Assembly: GCA_027533395.1 (NCBI GenBank)
Contig: JAPZUF010000016.1
Span: 45,224-109,223, forward strand
Direction of reading: 5' to 3'
Source: Cyclobacteriaceae bacterium
Lineage (GTDB): Bacteria; Bacteroidota; Bacteroidia; Cytophagales; Cyclobacteriaceae
DNA: 64,000 nucleotides
This document shows, piece by piece, positions 54,589 to 63,712 of this stretch. Below the pieces are notes generated by a model. It was not told where the DNA came from, did not search any database, and saw only the letters and a list, made by a program, of their open reading frames with translations. Numbering within the stretch: position 1 is the first letter of the stretch; each line of letters begins with the position of its first letter. A program made the translations under genes and the position numbers.

Positions 54589-57500
54589 ATGTTGAAGAAA
54601 TTAAAAATAAGTACAAAAATTGGGGCAGTTGTTGTAGCGCTAACCATGCTTAGCGTTATAGTAATCAGTTTCTTTTCCTATCGCTACAATCAAAAAGCAG
54701 TAGAACAAAAAAATATCACTGCGCTATCAAGTTCATCCTCTTCACAAGCTTTGGTTGTAGATCAACAACTTTCTTCTATTGAATTATCTATAAAAGTGAT
54801 TCAACAGGCTGATGTTGTTAAAAATCAATCAACAGGCGATACAAGTGCCGACAACGGAGGTGGTGCAGATCTAATGGCCATGTTTGGTGGCGAAGAAGCC
54901 CCAGCAGAAAGCAATCCATTAACTGATTATTTATCAAGCCAAAAAGAAGTATTTAATCTACAAGAAGTTTATTTAGTTGCCGATAACAAAACCATAGTAA
55001 CAGCATCAGATGGCAGCACTGGTAACTTTAGTGACCCCGATGGCTACACAGTTGATAAAGGAAAGTCTGGCATTTATTTCAGCACCATTACTAAGCAAGG
55101 TGAGCAATACATTGGTTATGCTTCAGGGCCAGTAACTACGCAAGCTGGTGTTGCACAAGTTATAGTTGTTAAGTTCAGCCTTAATCACGTCATTAATTTG
55201 TTAGCAGATTACAGCCAGTTAGGTAAAACAGGTGAATTACTATTAATCAGAAAATCAGCAGATAATAAGAGTTACGCTATCATCAATCCATCGCGAATAG
55301 ATAAAAAAGCACCAATAAAAGTTATCAAAGAAGAAAGTTTATTACAAGAATTAAATAAACTCGAAACTGAAAATAAAACGTGGCAAAAAGCAAGCAATCC
55401 TTTTAATGGTAGCCCAATTATGGCTATTGCAAAGCCATTGCAACACACCGGATGGGTTTTGGTTGGCCAAATGAGTTTTGAAGAAGCGACAGCTACTGAT
55501 GGCTCACTCAATCAAGTATTTTGGTACGCAGGTGTTTGTCTTACTCTATTAGCACTCCTACTGGCTATGACTTTAGCACGTGCTCTAACACGTCCCTTAT
55601 TTGATATCAAGAAAACATTAGGAATGGTTGCACAAGGTGTTTTACCAGAAGCACAAGGCAACCATAACCAAGATGAATTCGGACAGATGGCCGAAAAAGT
55701 AGACGACTTGGTAATCAACTTAAAGCATAGTGCAAGATTTGCTCAACAAATAGGTGAAGGAAAATACAATACAGATTTTAAGCCGGCAAGCGATAATGAT
55801 TTGTTAGGTATGTCCCTCATTAACATGCGTTCCAATCTTATCGAAAATGAAAAACGTGATAATGAAAGAAACTGGATTGTTCGTGGCGTTGCGGGCATTT
55901 CTGAAGTATTGCGCATGCACGATTCTATTGATAACATGGGCGATGATGTTATCAAATTTATTTTAGAAAAAATCGATGCCATACAAGGAGCATTCTACAT
56001 TGTGAATGATGATGATGCCAGCCGTAAATTGATAGAGATGCGCGCAAGCTATGCTTACGGTCGTAAAAAATATCTAAAGAAATCGTTCCGATTTGCTGAA
56101 GGACTAGTTGGTCAGGCAGTAGCAGAGCAAGACACTATTTTAAGAACTGAAATACCGGATGACTACGTAACACTTACTTCGGGTTTGTTAGGCGAACAAA
56201 AGCCAACTGCGATTTTAATTGTACCCCTTATAACTAATGAAGAGGTCTATGGTGTATTGGAGTTCGCTGGACTAAAGAAATTTTCGAGTGCTCAGGTAAA
56301 TTTTGTGAAAGAGTTGAGTGTTATTCTTGCCCGAACCATCTTCAACATCAAGGTAAATGAAAGAACCAGGATGTTGTTGGAAGAGTCGCAGCAGATGAGT
56401 CAGGAATTGCAAGAGAAAGGAGAAGTATTGCGGCAAAATGCTGAAGAGATGCAGGCCACTTCTGAAGAACTTGAGCGCTCCAATAAGAAATTAGAAGAAC
56501 AGATTGAAGAAGTAAACAGAACACAGAAACGCATGCAGTTGCTGTTAGAAAACGCTTCTGAAGTAATCACAATCTATGAAGATGATGAAACCATCCGTTA
56601 CATCTCTCCATCCGTATCAACCATTTTAGGATACGATCAACAAGAATTAATCGGCACTAGCGATATCGAACACATCCATCCTGATCATCGCGAAGTGTTA
56701 AAAGACTTCTTCCGGAAATTGCGAGAAAATCCGAAAGAACGAGCTATGGTTCAGTATGAATACCTCACTAAAAAAGGAAATTACATCTGGATAGAAACCA
56801 CCGGAACCAACGCCATGTCTAACCCTGCCATACATGGTTTCATCCTCAACTCACGTGATATCACAGAGCGTAGAAGAGCTGAACAAGAAACCCGTATGCG
56901 TTCTAAGATGCAGGCCTTATCTGAAAACTCTCCAGACTTAATTACACGTTTGGAAAACGAAGCTATCTCTTACATCAACCCTGTAATTGAGGCTTACACC
57001 GGTAAGAAGCCATCGTTGTTCTTGAATAGAAAAGTTACTGAATCTGAAATTGATAATAAAATTGCAGAAGGTTGGTTGAACATTTTAGAGGAAGTGAAAA
57101 ACTCTAACAAAACGGTGGCCACAGAAATGGATTTCCCTTCTGAACTTGGTCAGCGAGTAATGCAAGTAAATGCTATTCCGGAATTTGATGAGAATAGTTT
57201 GCTTGAATCTGTTCTAGTTGTTTCACACGACATTACAGAGCGTAAGATGATTGAACTGGAAATCCAAAACAAGAATAAGAAAATCACTGAAAGTATCAAT
57301 TATGCTAAACGCATTCAAACTGCGATTTTACCTAACAATAGAGTTATCAATAAAACTTTACCGGATTCATTTATCCTATACAAACCACGCGATGTTGTAA
57401 GTGGTGATTTCCCTTGGTACGTACAAATGGGCGATAACATTTTCATTGCAGCAGTGGATTGTACAGGCCATGGTGTGCCAGGTGCTTTACTTTCCTTAAT

Positions 57501-58032
57501 AGGTTATTTCTTATTAAACGATATTGTTCGAAGCAGAAAAGTAACAGAACCAGGTATCATTCTCGATTTATTAGATGAAGGTGTTACCAAAACATTGCGC
57601 CAAGACGAAGATGCCACAACCAAAGATGGAATGGATATCGCGTTGTGTAAAATTAACATGAACACTCGCGAAGTTGAATATGCAGGTGCTCACCGTCCAC
57701 TTTACGCCATAAAGAATGGAATCATGGAGGAAGTGAAAGGAAATAAATTCCCTATCGGGGGTGGCATCTATAAAAACCAAACGAACTTCACTAATACTAA
57801 ACTGACCTTGAGCAAAGGAGACTCAATCTACTTTAGCTCTGACGGCTTCCCCGATCAGTTTGGAGGACCTGAAGGACGTAAGTTTGGACCTAAAAAAGTA
57901 AGAGAAATAATTGAAAGAGTATATAAATTGCCGATGTCTGAAGCACATCAAATTTTTGATGATGAGTGGGAAAACTGGAGAGGAGAACAAAAACAAACGG
58001 ATGATGTGTTACTGATTGGTATTAAATTTTAA
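54589..58032 (+). CDS. Multidomain sensor phosphatase (HAMP-GAF-PAS-PAS-SpoIIE/PP2C)
   Basis: A 1147-residue transmembrane protein. Helix 1 is at residues 10-31, followed by a Cache-like extracytoplasmic domain (about 35-300), helix 2 (309-331) and a HAMP region (332-415). Then come GAF (437-595), a coiled coil (600-645, RQNAEEMQATSEELERSNKKL), two PAS domains (650-770 and 778-895) and a C-terminal SpoIIE-type PP2C phosphatase (898-1147; PRDVVSGDF, AAVDCTGHGVPGALLSLIG, KQTDDVLLIGIKF). It is the SiaA or RsbU equivalent that should dephosphorylate the SiaC-like protein encoded two genes downstream. ATG at 54589 is preferred over the upstream start that overlaps the GAF gene. Confidence 0.92.
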   Translation: MLKKLKISTKIGAVVVALTMLSVIVISFFSYRYNQKAVEQKNITALSSSSSSQALVVDQQLSSIELSIKVIQQADVVKNQSTGDTSADNGGGADLMAMFGGEEAPAESNPLTDYLSSQKEVFNLQEVYLVADNKTIVTASDGSTGNFSDPDGYTVDKGKSGIYFSTITKQGEQYIGYASGPVTTQAGVAQVIVVKFSLNHVINLLADYSQLGKTGELLLIRKSADNKSYAIINPSRIDKKAPIKVIKEESLLQELNKLETENKTWQKASNPFNGSPIMAIAKPLQHTGWVLVGQMSFEEATATDGSLNQVFWYAGVCLTLLALLLAMTLARALTRPLFDIKKTLGMVAQGVLPEAQGNHNQDEFGQMAEKVDDLVINLKHSARFAQQIGEGKYNTDFKPASDNDLLGMSLINMRSNLIENEKRDNERNWIVRGVAGISEVLRMHDSIDNMGDDVIKFILEKIDAIQGAFYIVNDDDASRKLIEMRASYAYGRKKYLKKSFRFAEGLVGQAVAEQDTILRTEIPDDYVTLTSGLLGEQKPTAILIVPLITNEEVYGVLEFAGLKKFSSAQVNFVKELSVILARTIFNIKVNERTRMLLEESQQMSQELQEKGEVLRQNAEEMQATSEELERSNKKLEEQIEEVNRTQKRMQLLLENASEVITIYEDDETIRYISPSVSTILGYDQQELIGTSDIEHIHPDHREVLKDFFRKLRENPKERAMVQYEYLTKKGNYIWIETTGTNAMSNPAIHGFILNSRDITERRRAEQETRMRSKMQALSENSPDLITRLENEAISYINPVIEAYTGKKPSLFLNRKVTESEIDNKIAEGWLNILEEVKNSNKTVATEMDFPSELGQRVMQVNAIPEFDENSLLESVLVVSHDITERKMIELEIQNKNKKITESINYAKRIQTAILPNNRVINKTLPDSFILYKPRDVVSGDFPWYVQMGDNIFIAAVDCTGHGVPGALLSLIGYFLLNDIVRSRKVTEPGIILDLLDEGVTKTLRQDEDATTKDGMDIALCKINMNTREVEYAGAHRPLYAIKNGIMEEVKGNKFPIGGGIYKNQTNFTNTKLTLSKGDSIYFSSDGFPDQFGGPEGRKFGPKKVREIIERVYKLPMSEAHQIFDDEWENWRGEQKQTDDVLLIGIKF

Positions 58033-58136
58033 ACATAAACTTTTGAACCAAATAGCATGATTATTGGCCTAAAAAGCCATACTTATGATAAAACTTCCTT
58101 AACTTTAAATCATTAGCAACTAACCCAAAAAGGGCA

Positions 58137-58688
58137 ATGAACTACATCTATGATTTACACCGTGCCATGATGGCGCAAAATCTGATCATCGTGTATCAGG
58201 GTGAATTCACTCAAGAAACCACCAAGTCTATCCTAGCTATGGCCGAGCGCAATCTCGATTCTTCCGGTGAAGAATCTAACATTAAGCGTAAGGTTTTTAA
58301 CATCATGGTAGAAGCATTGCAAAATATTGTTAAACACAGCAGTGAAGCCAATGCGCAAGCAGGCAACCTTGTAAGTCAAAGCGCCATTTTCATGATTGGT
58401 AAACAACCTAATCAGTATTCCATTATGACTGGCAATCCAATAAAAAAATCTGCCACTGCTTCTTTAAAGAAAAACCTTGATGATTTAAACCAACTAGATA
58501 AAGAAGGTTTGAAAGAAATGTATAAAGAGATTATTAAGAACACACAAATCTCTGAAAAAGGAGGAGCTGGACTAGGCTTCGTAGACATGGCCAGAAAATC
58601 TGGAGAAAAATTAGAATTTGATTTTCCGGAAATGGATAGCGAATACAACTTCTTCTGTTTAAAAGTGAACGTATCACGCGAAGTATAA
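58137..58688 (+). CDS. siaB: SiaB-family protein kinase (GHKL type)
   Basis: A 183-residue kinase-like protein with N-box E59-A-L-Q-N63-I-V-K-H67 and a G-box KGGAGLGFVDMARKSG (141-156), matching the SiaB/DUF6272 family. In Pseudomonas, SiaB phosphorylates SiaC and SiaA reverses this. It lies directly between the SpoIIE phosphatase and the SiaC-like gene, the same functional trio. No histidine kinase core is present, so it acts as an anti-anti-sigma-type Ser/Thr kinase. Confidence 0.9.
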   Translation: MNYIYDLHRAMMAQNLIIVYQGEFTQETTKSILAMAERNLDSSGEESNIKRKVFNIMVEALQNIVKHSSEANAQAGNLVSQSAIFMIGKQPNQYSIMTGNPIKKSATASLKKNLDDLNQLDKEGLKEMYKEIIKNTQISEKGGAGLGFVDMARKSGEKLEFDFPEMDSEYNFFCLKVNVSREV

Positions 58689-58729
58689 ACCTATAACTAT
58701 TACTATACAAACATTAAATATTGAGAGCA

Positions 58730-59092
58730 ATGGAAATTCTTAACTTAGAAGGAACCGAAGACACCCCAAAAATTATACTCGATAAAAAGAATGGTATTTT
58801 CGAAATCTCTGGTCGTTCACTGCCAGAAGATTCAGCAGAATTTTACAGACCAGTAATCGACTGGATAAAGCAGTATGGAGCCTCCCCTAACCCAACAACC
58901 GAATTTGTTTTAAAGTTAGAGTATTTCAATACCGCATCATCTAAATTAATTCTTGATGTTCTTTCTGCTTTAGAAGATATAAAAGGAATGAAAATACTTT
59001 GGTATTTCCATGAAGATGACGAAGACATGGAAGAAGCCGGACAGGAATTCTCTGAATTAGTAGAAATTCCTTTTGAGTTTAAAACGTACTAA
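58730..59092 (+). CDS. siaC: SiaC-family regulatory phosphoprotein (DUF1987)
   Basis: A 120-residue protein from the ATG at 58730; an in-frame TTG three codons earlier is rejected. The DUF1987 core is TPKIILDKKNGIFEISGRSLPEDSAEFYRPVIDWI and LKLEYFNTASSKLILDVL. Thr68 in FNTASS sits at the position phosphorylated in Pseudomonas SiaC. In that system the unphosphorylated form activates the diguanylate cyclase SiaD. No GGDEF protein is encoded here, so the target must differ; the ABC transporter gene next downstream is the obvious candidate by position. Confidence 0.92.
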   Translation: MEILNLEGTEDTPKIILDKKNGIFEISGRSLPEDSAEFYRPVIDWIKQYGASPNPTTEFVLKLEYFNTASSKLILDVLSALEDIKGMKILWYFHEDDEDMEEAGQEFSELVEIPFEFKTY

Positions 59093-59112
59093 TAATTCAA
59101 GGTTCAAAATTC

Positions 59113-59168
59113 AAAATTCAAGATTAAGGGTTCATTGATAAAGTTTTGAATCTCTAATCTTGAATTTT
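59113..59168. repeat. 14-bp inverted repeat between siaC and the transporter gene
   Basis: AAAATTCAAGATTA (59113-59126) and TAATCTTGAATTTT (59155-59168) are perfect reverse complements, 28 bases apart. They are preceded by further TTCAAAATTCA-type direct repeats from 59098. It ends 14 bases before the transporter ATG. It may be an attenuating hairpin or an intergenic repeat family. Confidence 0.55.
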
Positions 59169-59182
59169 TCAATTTATAGAGG

Positions 59183-62100
59183 ATGAGTGAAGAAATACTA
59201 AAAGCTTTAACACAACTTTTTGCCATTATCACCAAACAAGATGGTGGGGTAACAGAACGTGAACGTCAATACGTCATCAATTTCTTTAAAACAGAATTAG
59301 ATCAAGATACAGTAAAAGAATATCTCGCTTTATATGATGAGTTTGTTGGTTACGGTAAAAATGATGAAGAAGATGACGGCAAAAAGAAGTTAACTTCCGT
59401 TAAAGATTCAGTTCGTACACTTGGCATTTGCCGAAAAATCAATAAAACATTAACACAAAAACAAAAAGTCGTTGTATTAACCAAACTACTCGAATTGGTT
59501 AATGTCGATAAAAATTTTTCACCTCAAAGAAAAGAAATCATCAACACGGTATCCACCGTTTTTAATATTGTTGAAGAAGAATATAAACTCATTGAGAGTT
59601 TTGCAACTTCAGATAGCAAAAAAACTCTCGGCTTTAAAGATATTCTTGTTGTTGATGAAAGTGATCACGCTCCCGAAGGCACAATTTATCATCACATTCA
59701 CGGTCATGTAGATGGTTTGCTAACCTTTATGCGCGTAAGTAGTGTAGATATGTATTTTACAAGGTACATCGGAAATGAAACCAACATGTTAAATGGTTTC
59801 CCGATGAGCCCTGGCAGAATATACCTGTTTTCACCAGGCTCTACTATTAAAACACAAGCCGGTAATGCCATCTATTATAGTGATACAGTTGCTCACTTTA
59901 ATGAAGAGTTAAAGACAGCTAAACTCAGTTTCAATGCAACCGTTGAAGAACTTCAATTCCCCAATGGAGCCATCGGTTTACGCAATGTAGCCATTAGCGA
60001 AGGCCCCGGTAAGCTCATTGGCATAATGGGTGCAAGTGGAGCAGGTAAAACAACTTTGCTTAATGTATTAGCTGGTTTAGTTAAACCAACTAAAGGAAAA
60101 ATCATCATCAATGGATTCGATATTTTCGAAGAGAAGGATAGTATTCATGGCGTTATTGGTTATGTGGCGCAAGATGATTTATTGATTGAAGAGTTAACTG
60201 TATATCAAAACTTATACTATAACGCAAAACTTTGCTTCGCGCATTTTACCGAACAACAACTGCACGAGCGCGTAATGCAAGTGTTAGAAAACTTAGGGCT
60301 TGACCAACGTAAAGATTTAAAGGTTGGTAATCCATTAGAAAAAACAATTTCGGGTGGACAAAGAAAACGCTTGAACATCGCACTTGAATTAATCCGCGAA
60401 CCGGCAGTTTTATTTTTGGATGAGCCAACATCCGGTTTATCAAGTCGCGATTCGGAAAATGTGATCGATTTATTAAAGGAACTTTCATTAAAAGGAAAAT
60501 TAATCTTCGTGGTGATTCACCAACCTTCATCAGACATTTATAAAATGTTTGATAAGATGATCATCATGGATACTGGTGGCTATCCTGCCTATTATGGCCC
60601 TCCAGTCGAAGCTGTTACTTATTTCAAAAAATCAACACATCAAGTTGACAGCAACAGAGGTCAATGTGAAACGTGTGGTAATGTAAACCCCGAACAAATT
60701 TTCAACATCATCGAAGCGAAAGTAGTTGATGAATACGGACAACCCACGAATAAAAGAAAAGTATCACCTCCACAGTGGTTTGATTTGTATACTCAACAAT
60801 TCAAAATACACAAAGTAGATGATATTAAAGAAAAACCAGCTAATGCTTTATTTTTGCCAGGCAAATGGAAACAAACTTTAATATTTGCCACGCGAGATAC
60901 GCTCTCTAAACTCAGTAATAAACAATACTTACTCATTAACCTTCTCGAAGCACCATTACTCGCTTTGATTTTAGCTTTTATCATTAAATACAAAAGCGCA
61001 CCGGGTGGAAGAGAATATTTGTTTCGTTTCAATGAAAACTTTCCAGCATTTTTATTGATGTCGATTATAGTTGCCTTGTTCATGGGCTTAACTGTAAGTG
61101 CGGAAGAAATTATTCGAGATAGAAAAATTTTGAAACGCGAATCATTCTTGAATTTAAGTTGGAACAGTTACCTGCAATCTAAAATCATTATTCTATTTGC
61201 TTTGTCGGCTATCCAAACATTTTCCTTCGTACTTATTGGTAATCTGATTCTAGAAATTGAATGGAGCATGCTCCTGCCCTTCTGGTTAATTTTATTTACT
61301 ACTTCATGTTTCGCCAATGTACTGGGCTTAAATATTTCATCAGCCTTTAATTCAGCCGTAACGGTTTATGTAATGATTCCTTTGCTGTTGATTCCACAAA
61401 TGATATTAAGTGGATTATTATTCAGCTTCGATAAATTGAATAATATCATTGGCACAAAAGGGAAAGTACCCATTGTGGCTGATGCAATGGCCAGCCGCTG
61501 GGCCTATGAAGCCCTAGCAGTTTACAACTTTAAAAACAATAGCTATTCAGAGCCATATTACGACATTGAGAAAGAAGAAGCACAGGCAGACTTTAAAGCA
61601 GCTTATCTGGCACAAGAATTAAAAAGAAGAAATCGATTTGTAGCTGATAATTTCACTTCAAAAAACGACTCTGTACTTCAAATTGTAAGTAAAAACCTCA
61701 ACATTTTAAGAACTGAATTGGAACATGAACCCTACAAAGCGGGAATTGAAAAACTGAATCTATCTCAGGACATAAGCTTGTCGGGTTATACTGCTGAAAC
61801 AGCTAAACAACTGGAAACATATATTGATGAGTATCAGAAAGTTTATCAAAAGTTGTACAACGAAAAAGTAGCTTTTAGGGAAAAGAAAATTGCGTTTTTT
61901 GAAAATAATCCTGAGTTCAACTACAACCTAAACGATGCCAAAAATCAATACTACAATGAAAGTTTGGCAGATCTGGTAACCAATGTTGCCGAAAAAGACA
62001 GGATATTGGAATACAATGGTCAATTGATCCAGCAGATCAATCCGGTTTACCAAAATCCTAAACCGACTGGTGTTTTAGATTATCGCGCTCAATTCTTCGC

Positions 62101-62260
62101 ACCACAAAAGAACTTTTTCGGCCTTTGGGTTGACACCTTTTGGTTCGATTTGCTTGTCATTTGGCTTATGGCGGGCATTTTATACATTACCTTGTATTTT
62201 GAATTATTGAAGAAGCTGTTAGACAAAACAGGGAAAATAAAAATACCTGTAAAGAAATAG
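59183..62260 (+). CDS. TerB-ABCG half transporter (ATPase-permease fusion), copy 2
   Basis: A 1025-residue paralogue of the protein at 8668-11769 with the same layout: TerB-like domain (1-145), beta-rich linker with GSTIKTQAG and IYYSDTV, and an ABC ATPase (about 250-480; GASGAGKT, AQDDLLIEELT, SGGQRKR, VLFLDEPTSG, VVIHQPS). A CETCGN-NPEQIFNIIEAKVV segment and an ABC-2 permease with a large extracytoplasmic insert (about 770-960) follow. TerB domains bind metal or act as membrane-stress adaptors; here TerB could receive a signal. It follows the Sia-type trio on the same strand. Confidence 0.9.
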   Translation: MSEEILKALTQLFAIITKQDGGVTERERQYVINFFKTELDQDTVKEYLALYDEFVGYGKNDEEDDGKKKLTSVKDSVRTLGICRKINKTLTQKQKVVVLTKLLELVNVDKNFSPQRKEIINTVSTVFNIVEEEYKLIESFATSDSKKTLGFKDILVVDESDHAPEGTIYHHIHGHVDGLLTFMRVSSVDMYFTRYIGNETNMLNGFPMSPGRIYLFSPGSTIKTQAGNAIYYSDTVAHFNEELKTAKLSFNATVEELQFPNGAIGLRNVAISEGPGKLIGIMGASGAGKTTLLNVLAGLVKPTKGKIIINGFDIFEEKDSIHGVIGYVAQDDLLIEELTVYQNLYYNAKLCFAHFTEQQLHERVMQVLENLGLDQRKDLKVGNPLEKTISGGQRKRLNIALELIREPAVLFLDEPTSGLSSRDSENVIDLLKELSLKGKLIFVVIHQPSSDIYKMFDKMIIMDTGGYPAYYGPPVEAVTYFKKSTHQVDSNRGQCETCGNVNPEQIFNIIEAKVVDEYGQPTNKRKVSPPQWFDLYTQQFKIHKVDDIKEKPANALFLPGKWKQTLIFATRDTLSKLSNKQYLLINLLEAPLLALILAFIIKYKSAPGGREYLFRFNENFPAFLLMSIIVALFMGLTVSAEEIIRDRKILKRESFLNLSWNSYLQSKIIILFALSAIQTFSFVLIGNLILEIEWSMLLPFWLILFTTSCFANVLGLNISSAFNSAVTVYVMIPLLLIPQMILSGLLFSFDKLNNIIGTKGKVPIVADAMASRWAYEALAVYNFKNNSYSEPYYDIEKEEAQADFKAAYLAQELKRRNRFVADNFTSKNDSVLQIVSKNLNILRTELEHEPYKAGIEKLNLSQDISLSGYTAETAKQLETYIDEYQKVYQKLYNEKVAFREKKIAFFENNPEFNYNLNDAKNQYYNESLADLVTNVAEKDRILEYNGQLIQQINPVYQNPKPTGVLDYRAQFFAPQKNFFGLWVDTFWFDLLVIWLMAGILYITLYFELLKKLLDKTGKIKIPVKK

Positions 62261-62266
62261 ACTTAC

Positions 62267-62297
62267 TTTGCTAAGCGTACCTTAATTTTTACATTTG
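62267..62297 (+). promoter_or_regulatory. Bacteroidota-type promoter of the 301-residue lipoprotein gene
   Basis: TTTG at 62267-62270, a 19-base spacer and TACATTTG at 62290-62297 match the consensus fully. The ATG is 17 bases further. This marks a transcript start separate from the transporter gene. Confidence 0.75.
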
Positions 62298-62314
62298 CAT
62301 ACTAAGGCCATTCT

Positions 62315-63220
62315 ATGAAAATACTTAAATTATCCATTGTTGTGCTGGCAGCCTTTTTAGCAGCCTGCGGAGGCAAAAAGGAGAATGCTGAAGAAGCATT
62401 CTTGAAAAGCCTCGATTCAACCAAACAAGAAGGACCCTCCATTTCTGAAGAAGTTATTGGAGACATCTTACAACAGATACCTGCTCCATTAGAAATTTCC
62501 GTTCTTTTAAAGGAATCAGGTCAGAAATACAATGCATCTTTACTTAATACTACAGATAACACCTCTCGTTACAATAGCAATTTCAAGAAAGCCCTGAATT
62601 TGGGAATCTATGGTACCGATTTAGGATACACCAATATTTACGAACAAAACCAGGATGGTGTAAAATACATGTCATCTATTAAGGAATTGGCTGATGGCTT
62701 AAACATCGGGCAGTTTTTTGATATTGAAACCATTGGTCGATTAGCTACCAACAGCAAAAATTTAGATTCTCTATTGTTAATTACCACACAAAACTTCAAT
62801 AGCATTAACCACTATTTACAAACGCAAAGTAGAGCTAACCTAAGCGTTTTATTGCTTACAGGCGGCTGGGTGGAAGCTTTACATGTTGTTTGTAATGTGG
62901 CACAAGCCAATCCAAGCAAAAAAGAATTGCAGGAAACCATAGGCGAACAAAAAGTAATTCTGGAAAACATCATGCTTTTACTTTCATTTTACAAAGATTC
63001 AGATCCAAATATGGCATCATTATTGGCTGATATGGAAGGATTGAAGAAAGAATACGACAAGGTGAATATTACATATACATACAAAGAATCAACCTTTGAA
63101 ATTGTAGATGGCGTTATGGTTATTAAAGACAATAGTACCACCACTATAGATATTACTCCCGATGACATTAAAAACATCGCAACTTCTATTAAAAACATCA
63201 GAAACAAAATCATCAGCTAA
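62315..63220 (+). CDS. Orphan lipoprotein, 301 residues
   Basis: Family not recognised. The lipoprotein signal peptide is MKILKLSIVVLAAFLAAC, followed by GGKKENAEEAF. The mature part is mostly helical (ISEEVIGDILQQIPAPLEISVLL, YNSNFKKALNLGIYGTDLGYTNIY, SLLLITTQNFNSINHYLQTQSRANLSVLLLTGGWVEALHVV). It has its own consensus promoter but follows the TerB-ABCG gene, just as a lipoprotein follows the first transporter copy. It could be a periplasmic partner; that is inference. Confidence 0.8.
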   Translation: MKILKLSIVVLAAFLAACGGKKENAEEAFLKSLDSTKQEGPSISEEVIGDILQQIPAPLEISVLLKESGQKYNASLLNTTDNTSRYNSNFKKALNLGIYGTDLGYTNIYEQNQDGVKYMSSIKELADGLNIGQFFDIETIGRLATNSKNLDSLLLITTQNFNSINHYLQTQSRANLSVLLLTGGWVEALHVVCNVAQANPSKKELQETIGEQKVILENIMLLLSFYKDSDPNMASLLADMEGLKKEYDKVNITYTYKESTFEIVDGVMVIKDNSTTTIDITPDDIKNIATSIKNIRNKIIS

Positions 63221-63235
63221 GTTTAACAGAGCCCT

Positions 63236-63661
63236 ATGAAAAAGTTATTTTTATTCACACTCCTCCTTGTTTTTGCCGGAAGTTTTAGTGTAATCGGTCA
63301 GTGTGACTCAGAAGCCCTGAGCAACCAATGTATTCCTAAATTGGCAAGTGGTTTTACCTTCTTAAAAAGTTATAAAATCGATGGCGCAGGTGGCACCAAA
63401 GACAAAGTTGAATACAGCTATGTATTCACAAAAGGTACTCAATATATGATTAACCTTTGTGCTACAGGCGCTAACACAGACGGCATCGTTGTTAGTTTAT
63501 ACGACTCTAACCGCAACAAAGTAGCATCAAGCAAAGTAAATAATCAGTTCATTACTGCGATTGCTTATCCATGTAATGCAACAGGTATTTATTACATCCA
63601 ATACACTTTTGATGGATCTTCTTCCTATTGTGGAGGAAGTGCTTTGGGTTTCAAGCGTTAA
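63236..63661 (+). CDS. Small secreted Cys-containing protein
   Basis: Family not recognised. The 141-residue protein has a signal peptide (MKKLFLFTLLLVFAGSFSVIGQ). The mature beta-rich domain has five cysteines (CDSEALSNQCIPKLASGF near its start, then CATGAN, YPCNATGIYYIQY and SSYCGGSALGFKR). The segment FTKGTQYMINLCATGANTDGIVVSLYDSNRNKV resembles domains of the bacterial pre-peptidase C-terminal or jellyroll type. It starts 15 bases after the lipoprotein gene, so the two form one operon closed by a terminator. Confidence 0.75.
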   Translation: MKKLFLFTLLLVFAGSFSVIGQCDSEALSNQCIPKLASGFTFLKSYKIDGAGGTKDKVEYSYVFTKGTQYMINLCATGANTDGIVVSLYDSNRNKVASSKVNNQFITAIAYPCNATGIYYIQYTFDGSSSYCGGSALGFKR

Positions 63662-63684
63662 TCCAACCATTTATTTATAAATTG

Positions 63685-63712
63685 AAGGCTTCCAAATTGG
63701 AAGCCTTTTTTT
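63685..63712 (+). terminator. Rho-independent terminator
   Basis: A 9-bp stem (AAGGCTTCC with GGAAGCCTT, loop AAATT) is followed by seven T, 23 bases after the stop of the small secreted protein gene. The next gene's ATG is the base after the T tract. Confidence 0.9.

Noticed and set aside
58137..59092. Anti-sigma/anti-anti-sigma pair of the RsbW/RsbV type
   Set aside because: The second protein is DUF1987 (SiaC-like) rather than a STAS protein, and the kinase matches the SiaB family.
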